Notes: generated by a model not told the origin, from the sequence alone. DNA of 33,662 nt from Planctomycetes bacterium DG_23 (GCA_001302825.1 LIZR01000008.1:1-33662), one strand, 5' to 3'; positions 1-9,597 are shown, numbered from the stretch's first letter. Translations and numbers: made by a program.

Positions 1-902
1 TTGACCAAATGCACCTGAATTTTCTCCCCGGGCAGGACCACCGGCCGTAGGGCGTTGGCCACTTCATTCAAATTGATAGCCTCGACTCCCTGCAGAATTG
101 CCAGTTTAACCAGATTGAAATCGTTGGTGACGATACGGCCGTCAATGTCTTTGGCCACACCTATGAGTTCTGCATCCACAGAGTCATATTGCTGAGTTCC
201 TTCAGTGGGAGCAGGCTTATGCAGGCGCACCTCGACGCGCGGGTTGCTCTGGAGTTTCTGCAGCATATCTAAACCACGCCGGCCGCGGGCTCGTTTCAGA
301 CGGTCCGAAGAATCCGCTATGGTTTGCAGTTCCTGCAGGACCGATTCCGGCACCACCAAGGCATTATCAACGAGGCCCGTGTCCATTATATCGGCCACCC
401 GGCCATCTATAATGACCGAGGTGTCCAGAATAAGAGGCCTGCGGCCTCGAGGCTCCCGGCGAAATTGTACATAGGGAATGACAAAGCGGAAATCCTCCCT
501 GGTTTGGAGGACTATGCTTATGCCTAAATAACAAAAGATTACGATAATGATGATTTGGAGCGGTTCCATCCATTCCGGAGGCACGGGAGCAATCCTTACA
601 ATCTGGCCGGCCAAAAGGGCGAGAATCAACCCCACGATAGTGCCGAAGACAATAGCCACTACGCTGGCAAGGGACTTCTTGGTAAAGACAAAATCTATAA
701 ATATAACTATGCCTGCTAAAAGAATACAAAAGCCCCCGATTAATAAAGGATTTACACTTTTGAGTGGCACAGTAAGTGCAGTAACCGGGGCTGCGTCGTG
801 AGCGTCCTTGTAATATTTATTCAGCATAAGGGCCATAGTGTACCCGGCACCGCCGGCGGCCAAAATGAAAACGGGGCGAAGGATCCACAGTCCTTTACGC
901 AA
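1..902 (-). CDS. PIN/TRAM-domain membrane protein (YacL-like), 3' end truncated by window edge
   Basis: Manual reverse-strand reading gives continuous LRKGLWILRPVFILAAGG...RRPLILDTSVIIDGRVADIMDTGLVDNALVVPESVLQELQTIADSSDRLKRARGRRGLDML...VDAELIGVAKDIDGRIVTNDFNLVKLA...LPGEKIQVHLVK. TTG start at 902 preceded by AGGAGGTG Shine-Dalgarno. N-terminal TM helices followed by PIN and TRAM. Absent from ORF track (TTG start, runs off edge). Confidence 0.9.
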   Translation of the reverse strand, partial: MRKGLWILRPVFILAAGGAGYTMALMLNKYYKDAHDAAPVTALTVPLKSVNPLLIGGFCILLAGIVIFIDFVFTKKSLASVVAIVFGTIVGLILALLAGQIVRIAPVPPEWMEPLQIIIIVIFCYLGISIVLQTREDFRFVIPYVQFRREPRGRRPLILDTSVIIDGRVADIMDTGLVDNALVVPESVLQELQTIADSSDRLKRARGRRGLDMLQKLQSNPRVEVRLHKPAPTEGTQQYDSVDAELIGVAKDIDGRIVTNDFNLVKLAILQGVEAINLNEVANALRPVVLPGEKIQVHLV

Positions 903-929
903 CTTCTTCACCTCCTTTCTCGCGTCAGA

Positions 930-2081
930 TTATACCCGTTCATAAGGGTCAAAGAGTTTTTTGTACTCATCCAGGGCAAAACGGTCAGTCATACCCGCAA
1001 TATAATCACAGGCCACCCGCTGGGGGCCATCTTCTTTAATGCGCTGCTCGTAAGGGGGCGGAAGTTGGGCCGGATTTCGCACATACTCCTGGAAAAGTTC
1101 CTGGATGAAGCGTTTGGCCTTTTGGGCCATTCTCGTCACCCGATAATGCTTATAGAGATGTTCCAGTAAAAAGGTCTCAATTTCATCCTTTTTGCGCTGC
1201 ACATCCGGACTGAAGGTGACAAGAATTTCTGGCGACTGCCGCACCTCCTCCAGGGAAGCGATTTTGTTTTTCTCTAAGAGGGCGGCGCTGTTTTCCACCA
1301 GGTCGGTCACCTCCCAGTTGATTATGAAGCGAACCGTCTGGATACGGCGCTGACGGGAGTCCAGGTCTCCGTAAGTTTGCGTCACCTTGGCCGCAGCCTC
1401 TTTCCAGAGTTCCATCTCGAGAAGCTCTTCTTCCAGGAGCAGTCCCCCATATAGACCATCATCCAAATCATGAGAGTCGTAGGCTATGGAATCCGATACC
1501 TCTACCACCTGGGCCTCGAGAAGTGGCTGGAGACGAGGCAGAAATTCGGCGGCCACTGGGTGGTCGTGGCGGGTGGTATGTTTGACGATGGATTCTCTCA
1601 CTTCCCAGGTGAGGTTAAGCCCGGGGAACTGAGGATAGCGCCGTTCCAAGAGGTCCACCACACGCAGGGTGTGCAGATTATGCTCAAATCCTCCGTACTG
1701 TTGCATCAGTAGGCGCAGGATATCTTCACCGGCGTGGCCAAAAGGGGTATGGCCCAGGTCGTGGGCCAAAGCCACCGCCTCCACCAAATCTTCATTCAGT
1801 CCCAGGGCCCGGGCGATGATGCGCGCTATCTGGGCTACCTCCATAGTATGGGTGAGTCGGGTGCGGTAATGGTCGCCCTCATGATTAACGAAGACCTGGG
1901 TCTTATATTCCAGGCGGCGAAAGGCCGAGGAATGGATAACGCGGTCGCGGTCGCGCTGGAATGCGGTGCGAAAGGGATGCTCTTCTTCAGCATAGGTACG
2001 GTTATGGCTCGCGCGGCTTTTTGCCGCATAGGGGGCAAGACTGTCCATTTCCCTTTCTTCTATCTCTTGGCGCATTAGCAT
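930..2081 (-). CDS. dGTPase-like HD-domain deoxynucleotide triphosphohydrolase
   Basis: ORF 930..2264; motifs SSAFRRLEYKTQVFVNHEGDHYRTRLTHTMEVAQIAR and VALAHDLGHTPFGHAGEDIL. The first 61 aa overlap the upstream HIT gene, so the start is set at the internal ATG 2081 (MLMRQEIEER). Confidence 0.9.
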   Translation of the reverse strand: MLMRQEIEEREMDSLAPYAAKSRASHNRTYAEEEHPFRTAFQRDRDRVIHSSAFRRLEYKTQVFVNHEGDHYRTRLTHTMEVAQIARIIARALGLNEDLVEAVALAHDLGHTPFGHAGEDILRLLMQQYGGFEHNLHTLRVVDLLERRYPQFPGLNLTWEVRESIVKHTTRHDHPVAAEFLPRLQPLLEAQVVEVSDSIAYDSHDLDDGLYGGLLLEEELLEMELWKEAAAKVTQTYGDLDSRQRRIQTVRFIINWEVTDLVENSAALLEKNKIASLEEVRQSPEILVTFSPDVQRKKDEIETFLLEHLYKHYRVTRMAQKAKRFIQELFQEYVRNPAQLPPPYEQRIKEDGPQRVACDYIAGMTDRFALDEYKKLFDPYERV

Positions 2082-2085
2082 AGCT

Positions 2086-2589
2086 TTACCCACGGCCAGT
2101 GTCTTTTTCCAGGGCCTGACGCAGGCGCCGGTAGAGCGCTGAGAGGGATTCAGGAATAACCTTGGCATCCCCGATAACAGGCATAAAATTGGTATCCCCC
2201 TCCCAGCGAGGGACGATGTGTATATGAAGATGTTCCAGAAGACCGGCGCCAGCGGCGCGTCCAAAATTCAGCCCTATATTGAATCCGTCAGGGTTCATAA
2301 CCGATTTCAAAAGTAGTTGCATCTTGCACACAGCATCAAAGAGGCCGAGCAGTTCCTCCCGGGTTAAGTCAGAAAGTTCGGCCTTATGCTCGATGGGAGC
2401 GATGAGCAGATGGCCGTTAGTATAAGGAAAGCGGTTGCAGATGGCGAAACAATATGGGGTGCGCCAGAGGACGAGGTTTTGAGCATCCTGGCTGGATTCG
2501 GCGCCGATAGCATCGCACAGGAAGCACTCGTCTTCTCTTATCTGGTCAATATATTGCATTCGCCAGGGAGCCCAGAGATTTTTAGCCAA
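2086..2589 (-). CDS. HIT family hydrolase/phosphorylase
   Basis: HLHIHIVPRW histidine triad; N-terminal WAPWRMQYI and CxxC (ECFLCDA) typical of the Ap4A phosphorylase-like HIT subgroup. Confidence 0.9.
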   Translation of the reverse strand: MAKNLWAPWRMQYIDQIREDECFLCDAIGAESSQDAQNLVLWRTPYCFAICNRFPYTNGHLLIAPIEHKAELSDLTREELLGLFDAVCKMQLLLKSVMNPDGFNIGLNFGRAAGAGLLEHLHIHIVPRWEGDTNFMPVIGDAKVIPESLSALYRRLRQALEKDTGRG

Positions 2590-2610
2590 ACTAATGGTCC
2601 TCCTTTGAGG

Positions 2611-2829
2611 CTATTTTAACGAACAGGTAGAGCAAGTAGTGGCCGAGCAGGTGCTGCAGGCAGAAGAGGAAGACTTGCTTCCAGCGCCTATTCCAAAAGA
2701 GGAAAATTTGCGCCTGGTGGAACGACCACCGCAGCCCGGACAAGTCGGCCTTTTTCCCTCGCCGGCGTTTCTAAATAGAACCTCGAAGACCCGTCCGCAT
2801 TTTCCACATTCAAATTCGTATAGGGGCAT
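2611..2829 (-). CDS. FmdB family zinc-ribbon regulatory-type protein
   Basis: MPLYEFECGKCGRVFEVL...CPGCGG N-terminus typical of FmdB; Ser/Cys-rich C-terminus. Confidence 0.85.
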   Translation of the reverse strand: MPLYEFECGKCGRVFEVLFRNAGEGKRPTCPGCGGRSTRRKFSSFGIGAGSKSSSSACSTCSATTCSTCSLK

Positions 2830-2841
2830 CTTTCTTTCCGA

Positions 2842-3624
2842 TTAGGGCAAAAATTTCAAGGGGTCGGCCGAGCGGCCCTCTTGAAATATACGAAAATGAA
2901 GCCGCGGCCCTTGCGCCCGGCCCGACTGACCTACCGCGGCTATTTTTTGGCCTCGGCTAACGCGCTCCCCTTCGCTAACCTCAACACTTTCCAGATAGCC
3001 GTAGAGCGAATTTAACCTCCCGCCGTGGTCAATAATAATCACCTTACCCAAGCCTCGCCAGGCCGTATGAGTAAATGTTACCACCCCATCGGCCGCAGCC
3101 ACAACCGCAGTTCCCTTTGCGGCTTCAATCTCCAGCGCCCGGGAAGTAAGGCCTCCTTCTTTTTGGCCGAAACGCACCACCACACGCCCTCTTACCGGCC
3201 AGATAAAGCCCGTCGGCCCGCTCCGGGGAGAAGTAGGGGGTGGCGGCGTAGCGGGTTCGGGTTCTCTTGCGCTCGGTCGGCGGCTCTCTTTTGCTTCAGG
3301 GATAAAAAGGAGCTCGCCAATCTCCAGGGTTCTGGGCGGCGAGCCCAGGGCATTTGCCCGGGCTATCTCTTCTACGCCAACCCCATACCGCTGGTAAAGG
3401 GCCCACAGAGTATCGCCTTTTTCGACCCGATGATAGATTCCCTTGGTTTCCCGCGGCCTCAGAAAGTCAAGTTCCTCGGCCAGGGAAGGGGGCACAGGCT
3501 CAAGCGGCGACGCGGCCTTACAGCCCACAAGTAAACTTGCGATCAACAATACCGCTAAATAGCGCACTATTTTTTTTCTATTCACCAGGGCCAACTTCTG
3601 CGCGTCGTATCCATCGATAACCAA
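2842..3624 (-). CDS. LysM domain + M23 peptidase-family lipoprotein (murein hydrolase activator NlpD-like)
   Basis: YHRVEKGDTLWALYQRYGVGVEEIARANAL (LysM), then VAAADGVVTFTHTAWRGLGKVIIIDHGGRLNSLYGYLESVEVSEGERVSRGQKIAAVGQSGRAQGPRLHFRIF (M23). Lipobox LLVGC. Track ORF extends to 3729 but overlaps the upstream gene; GGAGG-N5-TTG places a likely start at 3624. Confidence 0.85.
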   Translation of the reverse strand: MVIDGYDAQKLALVNRKKIVRYLAVLLIASLLVGCKAASPLEPVPPSLAEELDFLRPRETKGIYHRVEKGDTLWALYQRYGVGVEEIARANALGSPPRTLEIGELLFIPEAKESRRPSAREPEPATPPPPTSPRSGPTGFIWPVRGRVVVRFGQKEGGLTSRALEIEAAKGTAVVAAADGVVTFTHTAWRGLGKVIIIDHGGRLNSLYGYLESVEVSEGERVSRGQKIAAVGQSGRAQGPRLHFRIFQEGRSADPLKFLP

Positions 3625-3653
3625 GAAACCCTCCGTAACTGAAGATGTGCGGC

Positions 3654-4214
3654 CTATACAGCGCCCGTCGGTGCATACAGGAGTTTTCTCCATCGCTCGG
3701 CATCTTCTACACCAAACCCCAAGCGCCACTCGTTAGAGACTGTTTGAGGTACTGTAAGTTCAAAGAAGAGAGTCCTACCCCAGTAGGGACGACCATTATA
3801 ATAGCGGTGTTCCCTTATAGCGGAGATTTTCCGCAGAGGAACTAAAAATTCTCTCCTTAAAAGGGGCTTGATGACCAACCGGTCAGGACTTATCTGTACG
3901 ATGCCGGGGGTTTCCCAAATGCCATAAACCACTACACAAGGCGACCGCAGCAACGCACCCCCGGGCAGTTTTTTGCTAACCTTTTGGACCAAAAGACGCA
4001 CGCCAAAACTTGTCAGCAACGCTACGGCCAAAGCGGAGGCCGGCAGAATGGACCACCACAAAGTAATGGATGGAACCTGGCCCCAAGCCAAATAGCCAAC
4101 CACCAAAAGTACAGCAAGGAGCAAGCATATCCCCACCAACACATAAAAAATAAATCTATACGGGTGTGACCACGGCACCACCCAAACTCCCCAGAAACCA
4201 GGTTTATCAGCCAT
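3654..4214 (-). CDS. Hypothetical membrane protein with PH-like C-terminal domain
   Basis: 186-aa ORF; two hydrophobic segments then VQISPDRLVIKPLLRREFLVPLRKISAIREH. Co-directional with the downstream operon. Confidence 0.7.
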   Translation of the reverse strand: MADKPGFWGVWVVPWSHPYRFIFYVLVGICLLLAVLLVVGYLAWGQVPSITLWWSILPASALAVALLTSFGVRLLVQKVSKKLPGGALLRSPCVVVYGIWETPGIVQISPDRLVIKPLLRREFLVPLRKISAIREHRYYNGRPYWGRTLFFELTVPQTVSNEWRLGFGVEDAERWRKLLYAPTGAV

Positions 4215-4283
4215 ATTCCTTGCCCTTAGACCTTCTACTTATCTTCCCAGCAATACTTCAGCGGCTCAATAAGACTTATCAAG

Positions 4284-4355
4284 AGCGGGCGATGGGATTC
4301 GAACCCACGACATTCGGCTTGGGAAGCCGACATTCTACCCCTGAATTACGCCCGC
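4284..4355 (-). tRNA. tRNA-Gly (anticodon CCC)
   Basis: Reverse strand GCGGGCG-TA-ATTC-AGGGGTA-GAAT-G-TCGGC-TTCCCAA-GCCGA-ATGTC-GTGGG-TTCGAAT-CCCAT-CGCCCGC-T; all four stems fold; CCA not encoded. Confidence 0.97.
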
Positions 4356-4366
4356 CCCCCAATCTG

Positions 4367-4675
4367 CTATTCTGAATAACTTTTTATTACGGTGGCCTCG
4401 GAGACCGCAGGGAAGGTGCGTTCCAGAAGCACCCCCAGTTCATTGGCGAAATCTGCCGCCTCGGCGTCAAAGAGGCGTATCTCGCCGGAGGTAGTGGCGA
4501 AACTTTCCACCCGCACCAATAAATGAAGTTTCCTCTGCGGTTCCATCTTATGCACATCAAAAGTGGTTCTGGCCCAGCCGGTCTCCAGTAGCCTGAAGCC
4601 ATATTTCTCACAAAGACCGTTAAGAATACCCCTCAGTTTATCGTTATCGGATTTGGTCTGGCTTACCTTCACCAT
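4367..4675 (-). CDS. Hypothetical protein
   Basis: ORF 4367..4690 with likely start MVKVSQTKSD at 4675; sigma70-type promoter upstream (4762-4790). No recognised family. Confidence 0.6.
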   Translation of the reverse strand: MVKVSQTKSDNDKLRGILNGLCEKYGFRLLETGWARTTFDVHKMEPQRKLHLLVRVESFATTSGEIRLFDAEAADFANELGVLLERTFPAVSEATVIKSYSE

Positions 4676-4761
4676 AGATTGACGCCTCAACTTTCATAAG
4701 TCTTTGAATATCAAGAATTTGAGAAAAAGTAACTTCATCTCTTTGAATGCCAATTGCCAAA

Positions 4762-4790
4762 ATAATAACCCTTCCAATTATAACTGTCAA
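4762..4790 (-). promoter_or_regulatory. Sigma70-type promoter upstream of 4367..4675 gene
   Basis: Reverse strand TTGACA-17 bp-TATTAT. Confidence 0.65.
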
Positions 4791-4959
4791 GGGGAATTTG
4801 AGGAAAAACATTTGTTATTTGAAGGACTTATCATCCTTTAGCCGCATATCCACTTTTTTCCATCGGGCCCATTTTGAGAGGGAACATTTGTGCAAAAATT
4901 TTGCCTCAAAACCCCGGGAAATTGGAGCGCGGCTTTGGAGGGAGAGCCGCCGAAATTAG

Positions 4960-4988
4960 TTGACTTTCGAGGCCTAAGTTATTATAAT
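4960..4988 (+). promoter_or_regulatory. Sigma70-type promoter for the GT2/radical SAM/serA operon
   Basis: TTGACT (4960-4965)-17 bp-TATAAT (4983-4988). Confidence 0.7.
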
Positions 4989-5078
4989 ATCATTGTTTGA
5001 GAATAGATGCTGTTGCCGCTTCCGCTTGCCTTTCGGTATAGGTAGGGCGGAAGCGAATAAGGAAGTCGAGAGGGAAGG

Positions 5079-6305
5079 ATGGTCTTTCTGGGGGCAATGA
5101 CCTTACAGCGCTATTTGCACCTGGTTTACTTTTTCGCTTTCTTGATTGTCTGGTGGAGTTATTGCGGGTACCTTTTATTTTTGCTCATATTTGCCCGGGG
5201 AAATAATAAAAAGAGGGGTAGAGAGGCGGCAAGTGGAGGCTTGCCCACCGTGGCCATTTTGGTGCCTTTCTATAATGAGGAAAAGCTCATAAAGAAAAAG
5301 GTGGAGAACTTAGCCGGGCTCGATTATGACCCGGAAAGGATGGAAGTCTTCTTTTTAGACGGTATGTCCACCGACGCCTCCGTTCAAATAATTGAAGAAA
5401 GCATAAGGAATAGGCCCAATTTCACCTGCCTCCAGACCAACCAGCGGGGCAAGATTAACCAACTCAATTTTCTGCTTCCGGAGGTTGATGCCGATATAAT
5501 CGTGAATACCGATGCGGACGGACTTATGGAAAAAGACGCGCTTTTGAAGATGGTGGAGGAGTTCCGCCAGGGCGAGGAGGTCGCGGTAGTGGGGGCGTTG
5601 GTTTCACCTGTGGAAACGATAGATGAAGAGATGGAGCACTGGTATGCCCAGAACCGGGCGCGCATATTGGAGACCCGGGTAGCCTCAGCCTCGACCGTGA
5701 TCGGAACTTGTTACGGCTTCAGGAAGGGTCTCATTGAGCGATTCCCCGAAGATGTGGTAGCAGACGATGTATATACCACCCTCGTTGCCAGCGCTCAGGG
5801 CAAAAAGGCAGTCTACTCCCACAACGCCTGGGCCTGGGAGATGAGGGCGGCTAATTCCCTGCGCGAGATGTTTCGCCACAAGTTCCGCAAGTCCCACGCA
5901 GTAATTAAGGAGCTGGCGAGGTTTCTGCCGATGGTCTCCAAGATGAAAGGCCTGTACAGGATTATATTTTTGACGAAGTTTTTGCAGCAGATAGTGGTGC
6001 CCTGGGCACTTATTCTATTTTTGGTGCTCCTGATAGTGCTTTTGGTGCGGCCGCCTCGCTATGAAATAGAAATCTCATACTTTATGTTTGTGCTCTTTTT
6101 GCCCTGGGTCTATATGGCCAACAAAATCTTATCCGAGATAAAACTTACGGGCAAGGAGCCGCCGGGAAGGTCCCGGCTGATCATTAAGGCCTTTCTCATA
6201 GGAAATTTATGCCTGGTAGCCGCAGGTCTGGCTTATCCCTTTTACCGGCAAAAAAGCCGCTACCGGAAAGTGAGTCAATCGGTTCTTGAAGGGTCTCGGT
6301 TTTGA
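5079..6305 (+). CDS. Membrane glycosyltransferase family 2
   Basis: VAILVPFYNEEKLIKKKVENLAGLDY, NTDADG, VADDVYTT motifs; N- and C-terminal TM helices. Confidence 0.9.
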   Translation: MVFLGAMTLQRYLHLVYFFAFLIVWWSYCGYLLFLLIFARGNNKKRGREAASGGLPTVAILVPFYNEEKLIKKKVENLAGLDYDPERMEVFFLDGMSTDASVQIIEESIRNRPNFTCLQTNQRGKINQLNFLLPEVDADIIVNTDADGLMEKDALLKMVEEFRQGEEVAVVGALVSPVETIDEEMEHWYAQNRARILETRVASASTVIGTCYGFRKGLIERFPEDVVADDVYTTLVASAQGKKAVYSHNAWAWEMRAANSLREMFRHKFRKSHAVIKELARFLPMVSKMKGLYRIIFLTKFLQQIVVPWALILFLVLLIVLLVRPPRYEIEISYFMFVLFLPWVYMANKILSEIKLTGKEPPGRSRLIIKAFLIGNLCLVAAGLAYPFYRQKSRYRKVSQSVLEGSRF

Positions 6306-6402
6306 GGAGGACATAGCAAAAGCACAGTGCCAAGGGATGGCAGAAATCCTTTGGCCCGCAGATTTTGAGAAGCGGAAAGTGAGTGGCTGACGGAGTTAAG
6401 GT

Positions 6403-7464
6403 ATGGGTTGGCGCAAAAAACTCTCATTTGGTTGGGCTTTAGTCAAGGCCCGGGCCTTAGGGGAAATCCGCCCCTTATTCGTACAGATTTCGGTCACCAA
6501 TCGGTGCAACGCCCGCTGCCATTATTGCGATTATCGGGAGCGCTACTCCGAGGAACTGTCCACAGAAGAATTGTTCCACATCATTGACCAACTTGCCGAA
6601 CTGGGCACCAAGCGCATATTCCTCTGGGGCGGCGAGCCGCTCGTTCGCAATGATATAGGCCGGATTATAAATTACATTCGCCAAAAGGGTATTCACTGCG
6701 GGCTCAATACCAATGGTTATTTGGTGCCGCAAAAAATAGAGGAAATAAAAAATCTCAATCAAATTACCCTGAGCATAGACGGAGACAAAAAGGCCCACGA
6801 CGCCAATCGTGAGCCTGGCTCTTATGATAAAGCGATTGAGGCGGTTAAAGTGGTCAGGGCCGCCGGAATTCCCCTTTACACCTGCGTCCCCCTTACCAAA
6901 TATAATGTAAGCGACTATCAAATAGATTATATGCTGGATGAAGCCGAAAAATATGGCTATAGCGTAGGCATTATTATCCTCAAGCACCCTACGGAAATTT
7001 TGCGCAACGCTTGGAAGTATATGGCCTCCGATGACCAGGTACGCCACGCCCTGCGCAAGGTAATCCGGGAGAAGAAGAAGGGAAGACCCACACATTTTTC
7101 CACTTTAAGTTACTGCGATAGTCTGGCCTGGCCGGACTATTCAATACAACGGATTATGGCCGATGAAGACATCAAGACCATTACGGATAGCCGCAATGTA
7201 AGAGGGCCTAAATGCTGGGCCGGGAGACTGAGTTTTCTCATAGATACCAACGGTGATGTTTACCCTTGTGCTGCAAGCACTGTAGCCACAATGCGCCATA
7301 TAAACGCCCTGGATGTGGGGGTGAAGCGCGCCCTGGAATATGTCTCCAAGCACAACTGCCAGGCCTGCTTTACCCCTTGCCGCATAGAATATAATTATCT
7401 TTTGTCCTTAAACCCCCGCGTGCTTCTTAATCTCGCCCGCTCCTATTATGAGACAGGGTATTAA
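6403..7464 (+). CDS. Radical SAM protein with SPASM-like C-terminal Cys motif
   Basis: CNARCHYCDY (CxxxCxxC), WGGEPLVRNDI, later CWAGRLSFLIDTNGDVYPCA and CQACFTPC. Confidence 0.9.
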   Translation: MGWRKKLSFGWALVKARALGEIRPLFVQISVTNRCNARCHYCDYRERYSEELSTEELFHIIDQLAELGTKRIFLWGGEPLVRNDIGRIINYIRQKGIHCGLNTNGYLVPQKIEEIKNLNQITLSIDGDKKAHDANREPGSYDKAIEAVKVVRAAGIPLYTCVPLTKYNVSDYQIDYMLDEAEKYGYSVGIIILKHPTEILRNAWKYMASDDQVRHALRKVIREKKKGRPTHFSTLSYCDSLAWPDYSIQRIMADEDIKTITDSRNVRGPKCWAGRLSFLIDTNGDVYPCAASTVATMRHINALDVGVKRALEYVSKHNCQACFTPCRIEYNYLLSLNPRVLLNLARSYYETGY

Positions 7465-7466
7465 CT

Positions 7467-9044
7467 GTGCAGAAGGTTCTCATTCTGGACCACATCAATA
7501 AGGCCTGTGCAGAATCGTTGTGGGAAGCAGGTTTTGAGGTAAAGCAGGCGGACGAGACTTCCGAGCAAGGGGAACTGGAGGAGGTTGCGCCTGAATATTC
7601 TGCTATCCTCTTACGCGGTTCGAGCAAACTGCCGGCCGAGGTTATAGAGAAAGGGGCGCGCGGCCGTCTTAAACTCATCGTGCGCGCCGGTGCGGGAGTG
7701 GACAATATTGATGTGGCCGCTGCCACCCGTTTTGGCGTAATCGTGGAAAACACTCCGGGCACCAATACCCAGGCCGTGGTGGAACTCACCATAGGAGCGC
7801 TCATTGCCCTGGCCCGAAATCTCATCTCTGCTCAAGCCTCCCTGAAACAAGGCCGCTGGGAAAAAAGCCGTCTCACCGGCACAGAACTTAAAGGGAAGAC
7901 CCTGGGCGTTATTGGTCTGGGCAAGATTGGTCAGGGCGTGGCCCAGGTGGCGAAAAGCCTGGGTATGCGCATTCTGGGCCATGACCCATTGATGACCGAT
8001 GAGAAGTCCAGGGAACTGGGCATAGAACCGGTCTCTCTTGTGCAAATTTACCGCCAGAGCGATTTTCTCACCCTGCACGCCGGCCTCAACGAAAAAAGCC
8101 GGGGTATGCTAAATTCCGCGGCCTTTGGCCAGATGAAAGAAGGGGTTTGCATCGTTAACTGCGCCAGGGCGGAACTGGTGGACAAAGAAGCGCTCCTGGA
8201 GGCCTTAGACCAGGGACGGGTTAGATTCTATTTCACCGATGTATTTGACCAGGAACCACCTCCTGCGGATGACCCGCTTTTGGCTCACGCCAGTGTATTC
8301 GCTACCCCGCATCTGGCTGGCTCCACCAGAGAGGCCACGACCCTCGGCGCCCGGCAGGCTGCCCAGCAAGTTAAGGCCTTTTTTTATGAGTCGCGCGTCA
8401 TAAATGCGGTGAATTTCGCTTTCGGTGATGAGCGTCTTCGCCCCTGGGAGCATCTGGCGGAAAAATTGGGCCGCTTCGTTATCCAATATACCGGTGAGGG
8501 ACTCAGGGAAATTTCCGTGGGCTACTGCGGCCAAATTGCCGACTTGGACACTCACCGGACCACTTCTTCCTTTTTTTATGGTCTTCTTAAAGATTTCTCT
8601 CCTTTCGCCAGCGTGGTAAATGCCCTTGCCCTGGCCGAGGAAGAGGGAATAGAGGTGGTGGAATCCAAAAGCAAAGCGACGCGGGATTTTATCAAAATAA
8701 GCGTGCGCACCGACAAGGAGCAATATGGCCTTGCGGCTACCGTTTCCAAGGATACGCCGGTGCTTATCTCCATAAATGATTACATCTTTGACCTTCCCCT
8801 CACGGAAGAGCATTACATCGTTTCCCGCCATAGCGACATACCCGGCGTAGTGGGGATTATAGGGATGGTGCTGGGCAGACACCGCATAAACATCGGCAAG
8901 ATGATTCTGCAGGACTTGCCGGGAAGGCCGGCTATGGCTATGATTACTGTGGCCCAGGAGCCAACGCAGGAAATCCTGCGAGAGATGGTCGCCGGGGTGG
9001 AGAAAAAGGGCGGCCAGATGTCCCTGAGGAAGATTGTATTGTGA
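7467..9044 (+). CDS. serA: D-3-phosphoglycerate dehydrogenase
   Basis: GAGVDNIDVAAATRFGVIVENTPGTNTQAVVE, GVIGLGKIGQGVAQVAKSLGM, ATPHLAGSTREA; C-terminal ASB and ACT regions (HSDIPGVVGIIGMVLGRHRINIGKM). GTG start 2 bp after the previous stop. Confidence 0.93.
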   Translation: MQKVLILDHINKACAESLWEAGFEVKQADETSEQGELEEVAPEYSAILLRGSSKLPAEVIEKGARGRLKLIVRAGAGVDNIDVAAATRFGVIVENTPGTNTQAVVELTIGALIALARNLISAQASLKQGRWEKSRLTGTELKGKTLGVIGLGKIGQGVAQVAKSLGMRILGHDPLMTDEKSRELGIEPVSLVQIYRQSDFLTLHAGLNEKSRGMLNSAAFGQMKEGVCIVNCARAELVDKEALLEALDQGRVRFYFTDVFDQEPPPADDPLLAHASVFATPHLAGSTREATTLGARQAAQQVKAFFYESRVINAVNFAFGDERLRPWEHLAEKLGRFVIQYTGEGLREISVGYCGQIADLDTHRTTSSFFYGLLKDFSPFASVVNALALAEEEGIEVVESKSKATRDFIKISVRTDKEQYGLAATVSKDTPVLISINDYIFDLPLTEEHYIVSRHSDIPGVVGIIGMVLGRHRINIGKMILQDLPGRPAMAMITVAQEPTQEILREMVAGVEKKGGQMSLRKIVL

Positions 9045-9084
9045 TGGGGTGGCTTCTTGTCAATTCTTATGGAAGGAGAAAGTG

Positions 9085-9597
9085 ATGGAATTTTTGGAAT
9101 TGGTGAAAAAACGGCGAAGCATAAGAGATTACAGAAAGGATCCCGTGAGCGATGAGGATATTAAGGCCGTGCTGGAGGCGGCGAGGCTGGCCCCTTCCTG
9201 GGGCAATCGCCAGTGCTGGCGATTCGTCGTGGTAAAAGACGAGGTTACCCGGGAGAAATTAGCCGACAAGCGAGAATGGATTGCTGAGGCACCGGTAGTG
9301 ATTGTCGCCTGCGCCGACCCGGGAAAAAGCGGTCAGAAGGCGGACCAGGATTATTATCTCTTGGATGTGGGCATCGCTATGGAGCATATTATGCTGGCGG
9401 CCACGGAACGGGGCCTTGCTACCTGCTGGATAGGCTGGTTTGACGAAGATATGGCCCGCCAGGCCATCGGTGCTCCAGAGAGCATTCGGGTGGTGGCCTA
9501 CACGCCTCTGGGCCATCCTGCAGAGGAAAAGGACGAGGTAAGTGAGCGCCTGCCCCTGGAAGAACTCGTCTATTACGAAAAATACGGCCAGCGGTGA
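9085..9597 (+). CDS. Nitroreductase family protein
   Basis: MEFLELVKKRRSIRDYRKDPVSDEDIKAVLEAARLAPSWGNRQCWRFVVV; start set at internal ATG 9085 after AAGGAGAAAG. Confidence 0.92.
   Translation: MEFLELVKKRRSIRDYRKDPVSDEDIKAVLEAARLAPSWGNRQCWRFVVVKDEVTREKLADKREWIAEAPVVIVACADPGKSGQKADQDYYLLDVGIAMEHIMLAATERGLATCWIGWFDEDMARQAIGAPESIRVVAYTPLGHPAEEKDEVSERLPLEELVYYEKYGQR

Noticed and set aside
367-729. 120-aa minus-strand ORF
   Set aside because: Out of frame within the YacL-like PIN/TRAM gene, whose reading is supported by motifs and an SD/TTG start.
3025-3534. 169-aa plus-strand ORF
   Set aside because: Antisense to the LysM/M23 peptidase gene, no recognisable motifs.
6475-7095. 206-aa minus-strand ORF
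   Set aside because: Antisense to the radical SAM gene at 6403..7464, which has clear catalytic motifs.
8205-8882. 225-aa minus-strand ORF
   Set aside because: Antisense shadow of serA.
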